Positions 33,801 to 41,284 of a DNA stretch of 64,000 bases are shown piece by piece. The position numbers were made by a program, and so were the translations under genes. The stretch covers positions 624,001-688,000 of the forward strand of contig JADANN010000331.1 in the NCBI GenBank assembly GCA_018806985.1. Reading direction: 5' to 3'. The notes beneath the pieces were generated by a model. It did not search any database and was not told where the DNA came from. It worked only from the letters and a program-made list of their open reading frames with translations. Source of the stretch: Angiostrongylus vasorum. Lineage: Eukaryota > Nematoda > Chromadorea > Rhabditida > Metastrongylidae. The stretch's first letter is position 1. Every line of letters starts with the position of its first letter.

Positions 33801-36800
33801 TGTTCGATGGCTAAGCTTCCGGCATCTCCCACTCCAGAGCCTTTTTTTTTAGGGTAACATCACATTGGTTCAACATGGACACTTAGTAAGAATAAACTAA
33901 CATTAGGTGCTCGAACGCCGGTGACATATTTGTATTTTTTATTAAATGTTTTGTTCACAACGATACATTATGGTTTAGTCTAGAGCCCCAGCTTAACTGG
34001 GTTCATTACCGATTTGTGCTCCCCGAGATTATTCCCTTTGACGGGTGATTGCTGAGGGCAGATTGTAATTGCTGTTACGTAGAACAATGGCTAAGAGAAT
34101 GGCAAAATAAGAACCTCAGTGGTGCAGTGGGTAACATGTGAGTCCTTGGAAAGTGTAGTCGCTGGTTCGAATCTGGTATGATGGGCGAGTTGTATTTCAC
34201 ATAATAGCCTGCCATGAAAGAATAATTCGTGGAAAATGAAAACATATGTTTTGGCCAAAGTTTTTTCTAATGCTGTGCCATCACATTTGTTGCAAAGCTC
34301 ACTTCATGAATTCTCCCTTTGTGCAGTCAATTGCAAAATAGTTTGTTCTTTTCCCTACAAATTTTAAAGAATAGGGTTCCAGACATCAAAACAGCTGGTT
34401 TGCTCAGATCTACTTCTACAAAATCAAAATCGATTGTAGTAGAGCTACTTGGCTCGAGACATTAACGAGTAAGAAAACAAAACAAGATGTTAACGAATGG
34501 ACAATGCAGGGCTGGTTTTGTAGTGAAATCGATCTTGAAGATGAGGGAGGGCGTGAACGATCTTCTGCTGTTGTCGAAGATGGTGAATTCAAGGCTTTGG
34601 AGGGAGAAAATATAAGTGAAACTGCGTGAGAAATTGAAAAAGTCAACTGTTTCAGACTATCTAAAGAAAGATTTCAAACTCTATGGAGCTCGACAAGATG
34701 CTTTCTCATGAATTGGGCCACAATCAAAGAGATCGCCACTGAGTACAATGTTTGGTCCATCACATTTTCCTGAGTCTGGGTAAAACGATTACTGTGGATA
34801 AGCATTTTTTATTTATTTTTTTCATATGGCCCGTCTTCACGACTACTGTGTGGATCCCAGCACTCTTCACATTCGACTAGTTTCCACACGTCTACTGTCC
34901 ACGAACATCTCCCAACACGTGTTACTTCGGTTGCTGTTTGAGAATTTTCATTTCACCTTGGATATTATAGAATGCTGGTCGAACAATTCTCTCTGAAGTC
35001 GTGATATAGCCGGGCTGGAGCTTTTTCAACTAGATTGCAGAGAGCAGCTTTTTTTCCAGACAAGTCCGGTACCAATTTCCCGACCCCGAAGGGATGACAG
35101 GCATGGTTGGCCCAGAGCGGGATCGGACTAGCACCATGTTCGCGATGACGGACATCACTACCATTGTGTTATCCTCCCATTACTGTGGATACGTACGACT
35201 AACAAATCGACGAAATGCATGAGAAACTTCAACGGCAGTGCTCCTCGTTGTTAAACATCTAGAACCAATACTCTTTCACAATAACGCGTGGTCAAACGTC
35301 ATACAACTGACCTTGCAGAAATTGAACAAACTGAGCTAAGAAACCCTGCCTTATTAGCCATATTCTTCAGCCATATTGCCGTATTGGCAACCACTTGTTC
35401 AAGATTCTTGCCATTTTCCTGTGCGAGAAATTCTTTCGAATTTAAACCTACTTCGAAATTGTATTATACAACTTCATCTCTTTCAGAAGTTCAAAGCATT
35501 ATTTAGCTGAAATATGTCAACTTGTCTCTTTCTGGCAAAACTGTTTACATTCTAATGGCTGTTATTTCCACTAATAATGTTTATTTTTAGCTGATATATG
35601 CCGCTTTGGAAACACAGCATTATTTCCCAGTGAACCTATTTCAAATAAAAAACAAGATTTGCTCTGAAACTTTAGGTTATTCAGTTACCTTTTTATTGTT
35701 GTTAATTTATACAAGGCATTTTAGTGAGAATAAATTACTTTGATTTCCGTCAATTATGAAAGATGTGAAGATAATTGGCAAGTTTAAGAAGAACCTAGTA
35801 GTTGCCTAAAAAATCGATATTGACATGTTTTACTTGTAGCTCTTAATTGTAATTGACTAGTTTAAAAAAATTCTATTCTGTAGTTAATTGATAATAATAT
35901 TTCAAAGCCGATTTTCCTTTAACCTCAGTATGACCAATCAATAAACTAGCACAATGTTCGCGATTCCTTCTTTGATAGGCTTATACGATGTTGATAAATG
36001 ATGTTTATTTTCGCTTAACTCGTGTAGGCTTATCAAAGAAAGAATACGTAATTGACAATGTTTAGAAGCCAAATCACGAGTGGAAAATACAACAAGTAGC
36101 TGGCTTTTTATTTGCTGCCGACTATAATTTCTCACGGCAGGGTATAATGCGAAATACAACTACAATGATGCTGAGATATTTGCAAAACCCCGGATCGCTA
36201 GTGTCTGCGGTGGGGGGAACGAACGCGCTATTACTTTTTCCGCGGGCTAACGTGTTCACCACCACACCCACCACGTGGGTCAGTCGTTTCGCCTGTCTCT
36301 CAGCTAATCCTATCAATCAGTGCCGCCAGGAATCACCCGTCAACAGGATTGATCTAGAGAGCTTAAAGCGTCAAGCGACAACAACTAGCTTCAATAGTCT
36401 TTTTTGCGAATAAAAAATTATCTGGAACGCTTGAAAGAGTAATAACGTTGTTTTATTAAGCAAAATGCACAAAAAAAACCCATATGAAATAAAAGTATCC
36501 ATAATAATTGTTGAGAAGAAAAAAGAGGAAAATGCGAATAGGGGAAAAAAAAGAAATGAGAATGGTCTTTTTTAAAGAAATTACATGGCAATTCATATTA
36601 TTGAAAGGCATAGAAAGAAATGTAGAAAAAAGCTTACTCATTTTGCAGTAGACGACTTTTGGCGGAAATTTTTTAAAAACAACCCCTTTATTCAAAAAAA
36701 AAGAACTAAAATTGTTAACGAGTCGAATGACTTCACGGTAATAGTTAACCGATGTTCCACTTCGGAACGCTTTTATTTACCGTTGGTTTTCTACGAACAC

Positions 36801-38025
36801 ATGGAAAATACTTAAAAACAAAAAAGTAACTTTTGTAGAAAATGTGTAGAAAAAGAAAAGTTGTTGTATGTGGTAGAAAGATTCTTAATACCGTTCTTTC
36901 TTCGTGTACATTCTTCATCAACAGATGACGTCGACCGTGCAACACGACGTACTTGACGATGATGATGGCGATGATGGGATGAATCTGCAAGCAATTCAAA
37001 TCCAAGCAAAACCAAACAAAAAACTCTACTTCTATTCACAATTCTTCAATATGATAATCCGTACATGATCATCTACTGAAATGGAACACCTGATGGTGTA
37101 CAAATCATTAAGGAGACATGGAATTGAAGAAAGAACGATGAACGCCACCTTTGGCTCTGCGTCAGCTCCCATGAGCGCAATGGTTTTAGCCATAATGGGA
37201 TGCTTTATGGTTCAAAAGAACATCGACGATAAGAACAAATGAGAATTTCGGAGAGGCCAGATCATGTAACTCGATGATTAAGAGAGTTACAAGTGACCAT
37301 TTGCTTGACATCCTTTGTTTACGCTTATTGTAAGAATGCATGAATGGAGCCTCGTAAACACTGTGCTTTGCGGTGCTACTTGAAACTACACGCAGTTTGG
37401 TTCCTGGTTCATTCCTGCTCCACATCAATCAAGTCATCACCATTTCCCTGTGTGTCTCGATTTGGCAAAAACTGTTCTGAGAAAAGAAAGGTTCTTCCGC
37501 TGCACAAAGGCCAGCGACTACCTGTAGTAATGAATTGGGAACGCTCTGGTGGTGCTATGTCAAGATTTCATAGAAAATTAACTCCGCCAGTATTCAGCGA
37601 CATTCATGAGGAAGACAAACACCTGGAAGCCAAATCCACGCTTAAATCTGAAGAGTTCGTTGCGATTTCAAAAGAAACTGAATGAACGAAAGGCTGAAAT
37701 TCGCACAATATGTGAAGTCGTGTCAGAGGTAAATAAACAAATAAGCTACTGGAACAGAATCTAGGCGGATAGCTAAGTGTGGGTAAGCAGAGTGGATTAT
37801 TCAAAAGGCGATGATCACAAGAAATTAAATAGGCTGCCGCGGGAATTCCGCGGTACTATATTGAGCAAATTCAAGAAAAAATTTCAGGACTGATGGAAAA
37901 TACCTGGTAAAAAAATCTGTGCTCACAGCGATCACGGCGAACAACGCGGCCACGCTGAGCAACACCGGCAGCAACAACGTCCGTCGAACTTGACGACGAG
38001 TGCGTTGGAATACACCACCACGCAT
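17535..38025 (-). CDS. K+-dependent Na+/Ca2+ exchanger (NCKX/SLC24 family), 14 or more exons
   Basis: The whole gene, assembled by eye from exons 37904-38025, 36892-36984, 33410-33560, 31418-31545, 30932-31022, about 30069-30276, 29405-29527, 27597-27708, 25373-25510, 24426-24545, 24303-24358, 22949-23029, 22634-22704, 22037-22148 and 17535-17638, with one doubtful extra exon at 28268-28345. Known family role: exchange of Na+ for Ca2+ plus K+ across the plasma membrane, with two alpha repeats forming the ion path and a cytosolic loop. Both repeats are present with SAPE and SIPD, plus GSNLFD, whose Asp is linked to K+ dependence. Exon phases agree at nearly all joints once single bases are removed from homopolymers in exons 1, 3 (two), 4 and 14. 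One joint (29405 to 27708) is unresolved. The closest worm relatives should be ncx-4/ncx-5. Possibly a pseudogene, but the error pattern argues against it. Confidence 0.85.
17695..18075 (-). mobile_element. SINE-C copy
   Basis: Reverse-strand copy with GTTCGACCAGCATTCTACGG, GATCCGCACAGTAGCCGCG-type tail and a tRNA-like end near 17985-18060. It matches 34800-35180 closely, including CGACGCGACCATTGTG-like and GCTGGTCGAACAATTCTC words. It lies in the last NCKX intron. Confidence 0.7.
18250..19240 (+). mobile_element. Penelope-like element, internally deleted and decayed
   Basis: Starts with the PLE leader (CGACCTCCTTTTAACCTCGG) near 18292, then a decayed ribozyme-like motif at 18361, and jumps to the region equivalent to 60550 of the full copy (GCAAATAGCTATTTCAAATG). 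It continues through the GIY-YIG region (GGTACGGTGTACCTAATCTC, then CGTATAAAAGAACACCTGAC) to about 19240. Most of the RT is missing. Unlike the 61-kb copy it has four A in the RIKEH segment, so its frame is open there. Confidence 0.75.
18361..18395 (-). ncRNA. Decayed hammerhead-like motif
   Basis: The minus strand has CTGAAGA, a GGC/GCC hairpin, then AAAACGTC in place of GAAACGTC. The lost G of the catalytic GAAA box should abolish cleavage. Confidence 0.4.
19500..19640 (-). mobile_element. Decayed PLE-type end
   Basis: Contains CAACTAACGCCTTGGCGCCT then CGCCTTCCTCGGAACTGG, a worn version of the ribozyme-like motif on the minus strand, in the usual position at the end of a PLE repeat. Confidence 0.35.
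19892..19923 (-). ncRNA. Partial hammerhead-like motif, left hairpin arm
   Basis: GGCGATACTGCC hairpin followed by GAAACGTCAGC on the minus strand. The CTGANGA box is broken (TCGAAGA), at the very tip of the foldback. Confidence 0.35.
19930..19962 (+). ncRNA. Partial hammerhead-like motif, right hairpin arm
   Basis: Mirror image of the motif at 19892-19923, with the same broken first box. Confidence 0.35.
20132..20166 (-). ncRNA. Hammerhead-like motif in outer foldback
   Basis: The minus strand reads CTGAGGA, then GGCG ACGT CGCC as a perfect hairpin, then GAAACGTCAGCC. All core boxes are intact. Confidence 0.5.
20293..20660 (+). mobile_element. Inverted repeat with a PLE endonuclease remnant
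   Basis: Arms 20312-20371 and 20450-20511 are inverted copies (CCTGTAGCAGTC and GACTGCTACAGG at their inner ends, GCTATCC and GGATAGC near the outer ends). Downstream, TAAAGAACACCCACATCG resembles the conserved Arg-x-Lys-Glu-His coding part of the PLE endonuclease, and CTCTGAGGAAGGTGAATGCT resembles the ribozyme-like start. It is a distinct, decayed PLE lineage. Confidence 0.45.
20665..22030. other. NCKX intron, no recognised feature
   Basis: AT-rich intron sequence. A short run of imperfect AACTAACTAA repeats lies near 21110-21140. The frames seen here have no family match and no splice context. Confidence 0.4.
22037..22148 (-). CDS. NCKX exon: membrane helix after alpha-2
   Basis: Acceptor TTCTTCAG; reads (V)[18 protein letters not shown] then [17 protein letters not shown], a typical NCKX hydrophobic helix ending in SRW.MD. 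The last codons run into seven A (22041-22047 on the plus strand). As written the exon ends in phase 2 (KKI); with six A it would end KKF plus G, phase 1, which is what the terminal exon needs and what the family has. Confidence 0.85.
22634..22704 (-). CDS. NCKX exon: LPxPW segment
   Basis: Reads (G)[18 protein letters not shown] then DGFPS, 23 codons. The G-LP-PW segment after GSN.FD is highly typical of NCKX proteins. Acceptor TTTTGCAG, donor CAG|GTAGGA. Phases fit both neighbours. Confidence 0.9.
22949..23029 (-). CDS. NCKX exon: second half of alpha-2 repeat
   Basis: Reads (S)[18 protein letters not shown] then [15 protein letters not shown] contains the Asp which in mammalian NCKX2 work sets K+ dependence, and the SSS.GSN run lines the ion site. 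Acceptor CTTACAG, donor GG|GTAAGT. All phases fit. Confidence 0.95.
23300..23560 (-). mobile_element. SINE-A copy, near full length
   Basis: A long copy with AACTGGGTTCATTTCCGATT at its start, GATCAATCCCGCTGACGGGT, the tRNA-like GTGTGGTGGTGAGCGCG and GTGTTCGATCTCC, then CACCTGCG and GCAAGTATCTCAC. A short plus-strand tail piece (TTATTTACTGCCTACTATTT) precedes it at 23186. It is in the intron between NCKX exons 22949 and 24303. Confidence 0.7.
23759..24035 (+). mobile_element. SINE-B copy
   Basis: Full-length type copy: TGTGGCGCAGTGATAGG (A box), GCAATCGATCTCC (B box), CCCATGGCCCACCAAGCCC, and the GCCGAGAGCTTTATCCTT tail. In an NCKX intron. Confidence 0.8.
24303..24358 (-). CDS. NCKX exon: alpha-2 repeat core
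   Basis: Reads [18 protein letters not shown] plus AG. This is the textbook alpha-2 motif; the Asp of SIPD is one of the two acidic residues that bind the transported ions. Acceptor ACTTACAG, donor AAG|GTATAC. Confidence 0.95.
24426..24545 (-). CDS. NCKX exon: helix before alpha-2
   Basis: Forty codons, [14 protein letters not shown] then [20 protein letters not shown] and FTVSTE. The WIA.FSY.MVWW stretch is diagnostic of SLC24. Phase 0 on both sides. Acceptor ATTTAG, donor GAG|GTCTGT. Confidence 0.95.
24825..24995 (+). mobile_element. SINE-A-type copy with tRNA-like head
   Basis: Contains GATAATGCCGAGATATTTGT, CGGACCGCAGGCCTGATTCG and, on the minus strand, TGGTTCGAATC with a TGCAATAGGTAACAAG A-box-like word. 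Confidence 0.5.
25373..25510 (-). CDS. NCKX exon: loop end and next helix
   Basis: Forty-six codons: [20 protein letters not shown], then [20 protein letters not shown] and PDVRNP. The SWP..P.KR start and the P.T.PL..TLPD ending mark the return from the cytosolic loop into the membrane in NCKX. Acceptor GTTTAG, donor CCG|GTAAGT, phase 0 both sides. Confidence 0.9.
25570..25875 (+). mobile_element. SINE-C copy
   Basis: tRNA-like head with GGCCAGTGATGTAGCTATTA and TTGGTTCGAACCCC, then GTGGGAACGCCCCAGCCCGG, ACGGCATTCATAAAGATGA and GGGATCCACACAGTACGTC. In an NCKX intron. Confidence 0.75.
26238..26305 (+). mobile_element. SINE-B head fragment
   Basis: Only the tRNA-like start remains: GCGCGTGTGGCGCAGTGGTC, then unrelated sequence. 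Confidence 0.5.
26824..26960 (+). pseudogene. Possible RTE C-terminal remnant
   Basis: The plus strand reads [19 protein letters not shown], similar in pattern to the conserved W.T.A.DR..WK segment at the C-terminus of RTE-type LINE proteins. Neighbouring parts do not match, so this is tentative. Confidence 0.25.
27000..27240. mobile_element. SINE-A-type copy with strong tRNA-like head
   Basis: On the minus strand at about 27033-27105 a tRNA-like sequence is visible: GGTTGGTGTAGCGGATAGCG, then GCGGGTTCGGATCTC. On the right are the family words ATCGATTAACGGGAATGATC and CGGCACTGAGCC. It is not a functional tRNA, since it lacks an acceptor stem that I can pair. Confidence 0.55.
27597..27708 (-). 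CDS. NCKX exon: cytosolic loop
   Basis: Thirty-seven codons after one phase base: [20 protein letters not shown] then [17 protein letters not shown]. Polar, as expected for the large intracellular loop, and joined in phase 0 to the next exon. Acceptor CGATCTCAG, donor AAG|GTAATT. It needs a phase-2 predecessor, which I could not identify, so the loop upstream is incomplete. Confidence 0.7.
28268..28345 (-). CDS. NCKX loop, doubtful cassette exon
   Basis: Between CTCTTTAG and CCG|GTAGTT there are 78 bases, reading [18 protein letters not shown] then DKIFIKT. The composition suits the NCKX loop and the length is a multiple of three. However, it enters and leaves in phase 1, which does not join exon 27708 without a further change. 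Confidence 0.3.
28795..29165 (+). mobile_element. SINE-C copy, diverged
   Basis: Contains a tRNA-like head (GATAGAACAGCGGTGGTGAT, ACTCGATCCCAGTTCC), then GTGGGAACGCTCTAGCACAG, ACGACATTCGTGAAGAAGAC and GATCCGCACAACAGATGTG. Confidence 0.65.
29405..29527 (-). CDS. NCKX exon: start of cytosolic loop
   Basis: Forty-one codons: [20 protein letters not shown] then [20 protein letters not shown] and Q. The RRRS.P..H.G....G pattern is a conserved loop motif of NCKX proteins. Acceptor ATTTTTTCAG is strong; the donor CAG|GTTTTT is weak but nematode-like. Confidence 0.85.
30069..30276 (-). CDS. NCKX exon: helices after alpha-1
   Basis: Reads (R)[18 protein letters not shown], then [38 protein letters not shown] and KDETEL. 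The D..FY.I.L..L..FF.D..I.W.E....Y..Y....KYN pattern is NCKX. Acceptor TGCTTTAG. Two phase-0 ends are possible: after ETEL at 30090 (CTG|GTCAGC) or after ISLDD at 30069 (GAT|GTTTTT); the listed end is the longer one. Confidence 0.9.
30764..30808. repeat. CT dinucleotide microsatellite
   Basis: A run of TC/CT of about 45 bp inside an NCKX intron. It produces an RERERE frame on the minus strand that is not a gene. Confidence 0.9.
30932..31022 (-). CDS. NCKX exon: end of alpha-1 repeat
   Basis: Reads (G)[18 protein letters not shown] then [11 protein letters not shown] and AG. The GSA.FNIL..... and L.WWPL.R segments are family hallmarks. Acceptor ATTGCAG, donor CAG|GTGATT. Phases fit both sides. 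Confidence 0.95.
31418..31545 (-). CDS. NCKX exon: alpha-1 repeat, with +1 frameshift
   Basis: Contains [18 protein letters not shown] then [18 protein letters not shown], the alpha-1 motif with the ion-binding Glu of SAPE. The usual GGSAPE is SGSAPE here. The first five codons (FKISE) are in a different frame from the rest. The shift is at GAAAGAT (31530-31532 on the plus strand), and one A fewer gives the family's IS-D/E-DVAG. The acceptor is TTTTTTTTAAG; the donor G|GTGAGT is strong. Confidence 0.9.
31818..32100 (+). mobile_element. SINE-B copy
   Basis: TGTGGCGCAGTGGTTGGAGG, GGAATCGATCCC, GCCCATAGCCCACCAAAATT and the ATTCGAGAGCTTTATCCTTT tail. In an NCKX intron. Confidence 0.8.
33410..33560 (-). 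CDS. NCKX exon: first conserved helix, with two +1 shifts
   Basis: Reads [18 protein letters not shown] then [21 protein letters not shown], an excellent match to NCKX up to DEFF. The continuation should be V/VPSL, but the written frame goes to RPPVC and a stop. Removing one base from the T run (33442-33444) and one from the C run (33434-33438) returns [10 protein letters not shown], as in the family, ending at phase 0 before GTAAAT. The acceptor is CATCAG. Confidence 0.9.
33680..33850 (+). mobile_element. Decayed PLE-type end
   Basis: Leader-like CGGTTTCTATAAACTTCAGC, then TGAACTACCCTTGTTGAGGT as in the 40.9-kb foldback, and GCTAAGCTTCCGGCATCTCC in place of the ribozyme-like core. Confidence 0.45.
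33970..34235. mobile_element. SINE-A body joined to a tRNA-like head
   Basis: The left part has AACTGGGTTCATTACCGATT and TGACGGGTGATTGCTGAGGG (SINE-A). The right part has a clean pol III pair: CAGTGGTGCAGTGGGTAACA and GCTGGTTCGAATCTGG about 55 bp apart. Confidence 0.55.
34800..35180 (-). mobile_element. SINE-C copy
   Basis: Close in sequence and extent to 17695-18075, with CTACTGTGTGGATCCCAGC, AGAATGCTGGTCGAACAATT and GATGACGGACATCACTACCA. In an NCKX intron. Confidence 0.75.
35180..36095. other. NCKX intron, no recognised feature
   Basis: AT-rich sequence without a repeat or exon that I can name. Confidence 0.4.
36100..36365 (+). mobile_element. SINE-A copy
   Basis: TTATTTGCTGCCGACTATAA start, GATGATGCTGAGATATTTGC, GAACGAACGCGCTATTAC, then CACCCGTCAACAGGATTGAT. 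Confidence 0.7.
36892..36984 (-). CDS. NCKX exon: extracellular N-terminal segment
   Basis: Ninety-three bases, entering and leaving in phase 1: [20 protein letters not shown] then [10 protein letters not shown] and G. It joins the next exon as an acidic residue plus QFPPDLFT, the usual layout (Cys, then FP.DLFT) of NCKX N-termini. Acceptor CTTGCAG, donor CG|GTATTA. The alternative hydrophobic frame does not join the next exon. Confidence 0.65.
37385..37745 (+). mobile_element. SINE-C copy, diverged
   Basis: Contains TTGGGAACGCTCTGGTGGTG, CAGCGACATTCATGAGGAAG and TTCGCACAATATGTGAAGTC, in the SINE-C order. Confidence 0.6.
37904..38025 (-). CDS. NCKX first coding exon
   Basis: The ATG at 38025 opens [18 protein letters not shown] then [19 protein letters not shown]: basic residues followed by a hydrophobic helix, like the signal-type first helix of NCKX proteins. 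A GTG two codons earlier (38031) is in frame, but ATG is chosen. The exon ends at CAG|GTATTT in phase 2. With six instead of seven T (37909-37915 on the plus strand) it would end in phase 1 and join the next exon. Assignment rests on position, membrane helix and phase more than on residue matches. Confidence 0.6.
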
Positions 38026-38048
38026 GCTCACATTGAAGATTCAGTCAA

Positions 38049-38060
38049 TCTGGGAAGAAA
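38049..38060 (-). promoter_or_regulatory. Splice acceptor just upstream of NCKX start
   Basis: TTTCTTCCCAG ends at 38050, about 24 bases before the ATG. It may receive a spliced leader, common in nematodes, or a non-coding 5' exon. Confidence 0.4.
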
Positions 38061-38064
38061 TACA

Positions 38065-39130
38065 TAGAAAAGCACCACATCAATCATTATTTATTTTTTT
38101 CAACGAACTAACGAGTGATGCCCTGAATGGTAAGGAGTTACGGATTCAGTCTTTCCAAAATTCTCCAAAAAAGGACATAGAGGACATGGAGAAGCTAGAC
38201 GGAAATAACTTGACCGGCTTCATTGTTGACGTTTCAAATTTTAAAAAAGTAAGAAAACAAAGCCAAATACTGTTTTTTACCTAAATATTTCTATGCGATG
38301 CAGTGTGAAGAAATATAACAAATACCGATTTTGCACTTAGAATGAAGAAAAAGCGTGAAAGATTATGCGGAAGGTAATCATAGCTTCCCAACGAGTTCTT
38401 AATTCTTTCTTTTTTTTATGAATGCGGGAAAAAATGACTAGGAAGACTTACAAGCATAAACTGGTTAAAATTATCACAACTTTCATTTGCGAGACGTTAG
38501 GGTTCTTGACTCACCAAAAGCATAATCCTGCGATCTTAATCGTATAATTATCTCAGTCAAATTCAAAGTAACAAGTAAAGTGGTGTCGATATTTACAGTG
38601 TCACAATCGCATCCATTTCGAGTATTCGAAAACTGAGCGATTAAACTCCAAGAAAAACAAAACCGTAAATTATTATCTCGAGGATGCTTTCAAAAATGCC
38701 ACACAGTCACTTAAATAAACGAATTATCGATTTGTTCGTCAAATTCATGATAGTTATATCAACATCATGCAATCGGTTAAGTCGATTAGCGATCTCTTAT
38801 AAAGTCCTTGAAAACGCTGAAGACAATCATTCTTTACGTCGTCGCTGCTGTACCTGTGTCAGACGACGACACCAGTAACAGTATTGTTTGAAAAAAATTT
38901 TTAAAACTTTGATGAATTGACCTTGTTGTTATTCATTGAAATCGAATACCTAACATAAAACCGAGGAAGAAATCAGTGCTTAGTTTCATTCAATGTTCCT
39001 TTAGATTTCTTCGGACAAAAAATGTAATGATCGACTGGTGGTGACGGAATCTGTTCGACATCAGAAAGTTCACCAGTTGATGAGTGTGCTAAGAAAATGA
39101 GGAAAACATTTCTAAAACACAAAAACATCT
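38065..39130. other. Upstream of NCKX, nothing recognised
   Basis: AT-rich DNA likely to hold the exchanger's promoter; I see no defined element. Confidence 0.35.
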
Positions 39131-39144
39131 TGATGACTGGTGAA

Positions 39145-39345
39145 TGAGGAAGCCGTAAAGCGTTCGGAATTAACCAATCGCTTAAGGAACCGCGACGCAT
39201 TCAACTCAATTCGTAACGTTGCGGAGGTGATTGAATGCATGTATGGCCCATACGACAACCTCCGAGGCCTAAAGATGTATCACGTGAGTGTTCCTATCCT
39301 TCCAGATCGGTCTGGATTCAATTTCCCTGGCCACGGAGGAGCAGG
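39145..39345 (-). mobile_element. SINE-B copy, diverged
   Basis: On the minus strand the order TTGAATCCAGACCGATCTGG, AGGCCTCGGAGGTTGTCGTA, GCCATACATGCATTCAATCA and GACGCATTCAACTC follows SINE-B roughly. Confidence 0.35.
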
Positions 39346-39421
39346 ATGGAGGCTCGATGAGCGCAAGGCGAGACATCGACATAACCTGCCTGCATGATTT
39401 GCAGCCCCCTATCTAACCACA

Positions 39422-39705
39422 GGGCGCGTGTGATGTAGTGGTTGGAGGCGCCGTGAAATACACATGGGATCGACTCCCGCGTCTCCTGGGCCACCAAGCC
39501 CTCCATCGCACCAGAGTCGGTGAATTGGTGCTAGAGTTGTCTGCGAGGATAGAAGCACTTGCTCGATACACTGGTAGGCCACTATGACTCATTGTAAAGG
39601 CCAGATATGCATTCAATCACCTCCAACGATAATTAATGCAGTCGAATGGATAGCGCATCCCTCAGGGATTGATCAACGCCCAGAGCTTTATCCTTTATCC
39701 TTTGT
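39422..39705 (+). mobile_element. SINE-B copy
   Basis: GCGCGTGTGATGTAGTGGTT head, GGGATCGACTCCC B box, ACCAAGCCCTCCATCGC, and the CCAGAGCTTTATCCTTTATC tail. Confidence 0.8.
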
Positions 39706-39709
39706 CTAA

Positions 39710-40545
39710 CCACAGCTGTACACGCACTCTAATTGATATTATAAAAAGAATTAATAGTCCTTATTCCTAGATCATAGAGGTAAACGAGGTAATATAATAA
39801 GCTTTTAGTTGAATTTCGTTCTGTCATCGTATGTGATTTCGTTTTTCGTCTCTTTAATTTGCAATTCGTTAATGTAGTTCAAATTGCTCAATCGATACTT
39901 AGTGAAATAAAAAGAGTAATTTAGGAGGATGCAATAACTCTGAAGATCAAATGGCTATTTCCTCGAGATGTTTGGGATCGCTTTTAACTACAACACTAAC
40001 TTTTTTCTTTATTTTTGGAAAGGCGTATAGCAAGTGCATTAATGCACCAATTTTTTGACCTTATCAATAAAAAATCGATAGCATAAAGTTGTAAACATAA
40101 GATTTTTGCATGAAGAGATCGATAACTATTGAAAATACTATGAAAATGAAAATTGTGAAGTGAGGGCGAAACGATTCAGACGAGAGAAAGTGGAGACGGA
40201 GAAATGAAAAAAAATTTGAGAAACACTTTGTTAAAATATAAGAACGTCAGACACTATTGTTGTCAAGTATATTCTTCGAGGGTAAAAAGGAATTTCGCTA
40301 TCTATTCAAACTGATTGTGATGGGGTCCCCTCAACTCATGAAAACCGACCATCCAAGTGCCAACTATTCAAACTAATAGAAATCGCTGACGTTGAATTTT
40401 TCCTGTCTACAAGGGTGCCTAGAAAAATCGAAACGGTCTGACTAATCTAAATCTCATCATATTTGAAGAGTTGTCAACAAAACACGTTCGCAGATTAGAG
40501 ACCCTTTATTTTCCAACATAATCTAGAACGTAAAAACCAAAGAGC
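39710..40545. other. No recognised feature
   Basis: AT-rich intergenic DNA; no exon or repeat that I can name. Confidence 0.4.
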
Positions 40546-40549
40546 CACA

Positions 40550-40862
40550 CCATCGGTGGCTCAGTGGTTAGTAATGTGGTCCGTCAGGAAGCAAAGTGCT
40601 GGTTCGACCACTCCCCTACGCTCTCCTTCAATCCATGTGGGAACATCCCAACCCCGCTTATTCTAAGATTACAAGGAGACTCGACTCGTCCAGCATTTTA
40701 CGACATTCATAAAAAGAAGACGAAATCCTGCAGCAGCATCCGAAACAATACGCGAATTGTTCGAAGAACTTCGGTGACGATAAATACGACGGAAACGAAT
40801 AGAATGCAAAAAGAGGTTGGATTCGCACAGTAGATGTGTTGATGGGCCATGTAAAATAAATA
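40550..40862 (+). mobile_element. SINE-C copy
   Basis: The clearest SINE-C head: GGTGGCTCAGTGGTTAGTAA as A box and GTGCTGGTTCGACCACTCC as B box. Body: GTGGGAACATCCCAACCCCG, ACGACATTCATAAAAAGAAG, GGATTCGCACAGTAGATGTG. Confidence 0.8.
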
Positions 40863-40974
40863 GTAATGACTCGAAAGACCGACTTTCTATAAACGTCGGC
40901 ATAAGTAATCGATATAATTATGTGTTCTTACGAACTGCCTTTGTTGAGCTGATGCGAGATTGGTATATGTGGCC

Positions 40975-40989
40975 GTTGTTACTGTTGCC

Positions 40990-41024
<35 letters not shown>

Positions 41025-41055
41025 TGTTGTTGTTGTTGTCGTTGTTGTGGTTGCT
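40975..41055. repeat. TTG-rich trinucleotide tract
   Basis: Imperfect (TTG)n of about 80 bp inside the foldback's left arm. Other PLE-type ends here have shorter forms of it (GTCGTTGTTGTCATTG). Confidence 0.8.
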
Positions 41056-41063
41056 GGTCGATG

Positions 41064-41096
41064 GCCGATGTTTCGGCGATTTCACCTTTCTCAGAA
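41064..41096 (-). ncRNA. Hammerhead-like motif, left arm
   Basis: The minus strand reads CTGAGAA, then GGTG AAAT CGCC (one G-T pair), then GAAACATCGGC. The first box has A for G at position 6. Confidence 0.45.
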
Positions 41097-41249
41097 CAGT
41101 GCTGCTGCGAGTGGGACTCCCCACTCGCAACAGCGCGGTGAGTAGTTATTTGATCAATGTGGTGCTCATTTATTTTTCTAGATTTTCATTAATACCATAG
41201 ATTTTATTCACCGCATTACAAGGATATTGTTACATAAAGTAAGTCCGGG

Positions 41250-41284
41250 CTCTGAAGAAGGCGAAATCGCCGAAACATCGGCTA
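41250..41284 (+). ncRNA. Hammerhead-like motif, right arm
   Basis: CTGAAGA, GGCG AAAT CGCC, GAAACATCGGC. Core boxes are intact; GAAACATC replaces the usual GAAACGTC. Confidence 0.5.

Noticed and set aside
36745..37005. Hydrophobic reading ([17 protein letters not shown]) as the true NCKX exon 2
   Set aside because: That frame does not join exon 33410-33560 in phase, whereas the [12 protein letters not shown] frame does and gives the expected Cys-then-FPPDLFT layout.
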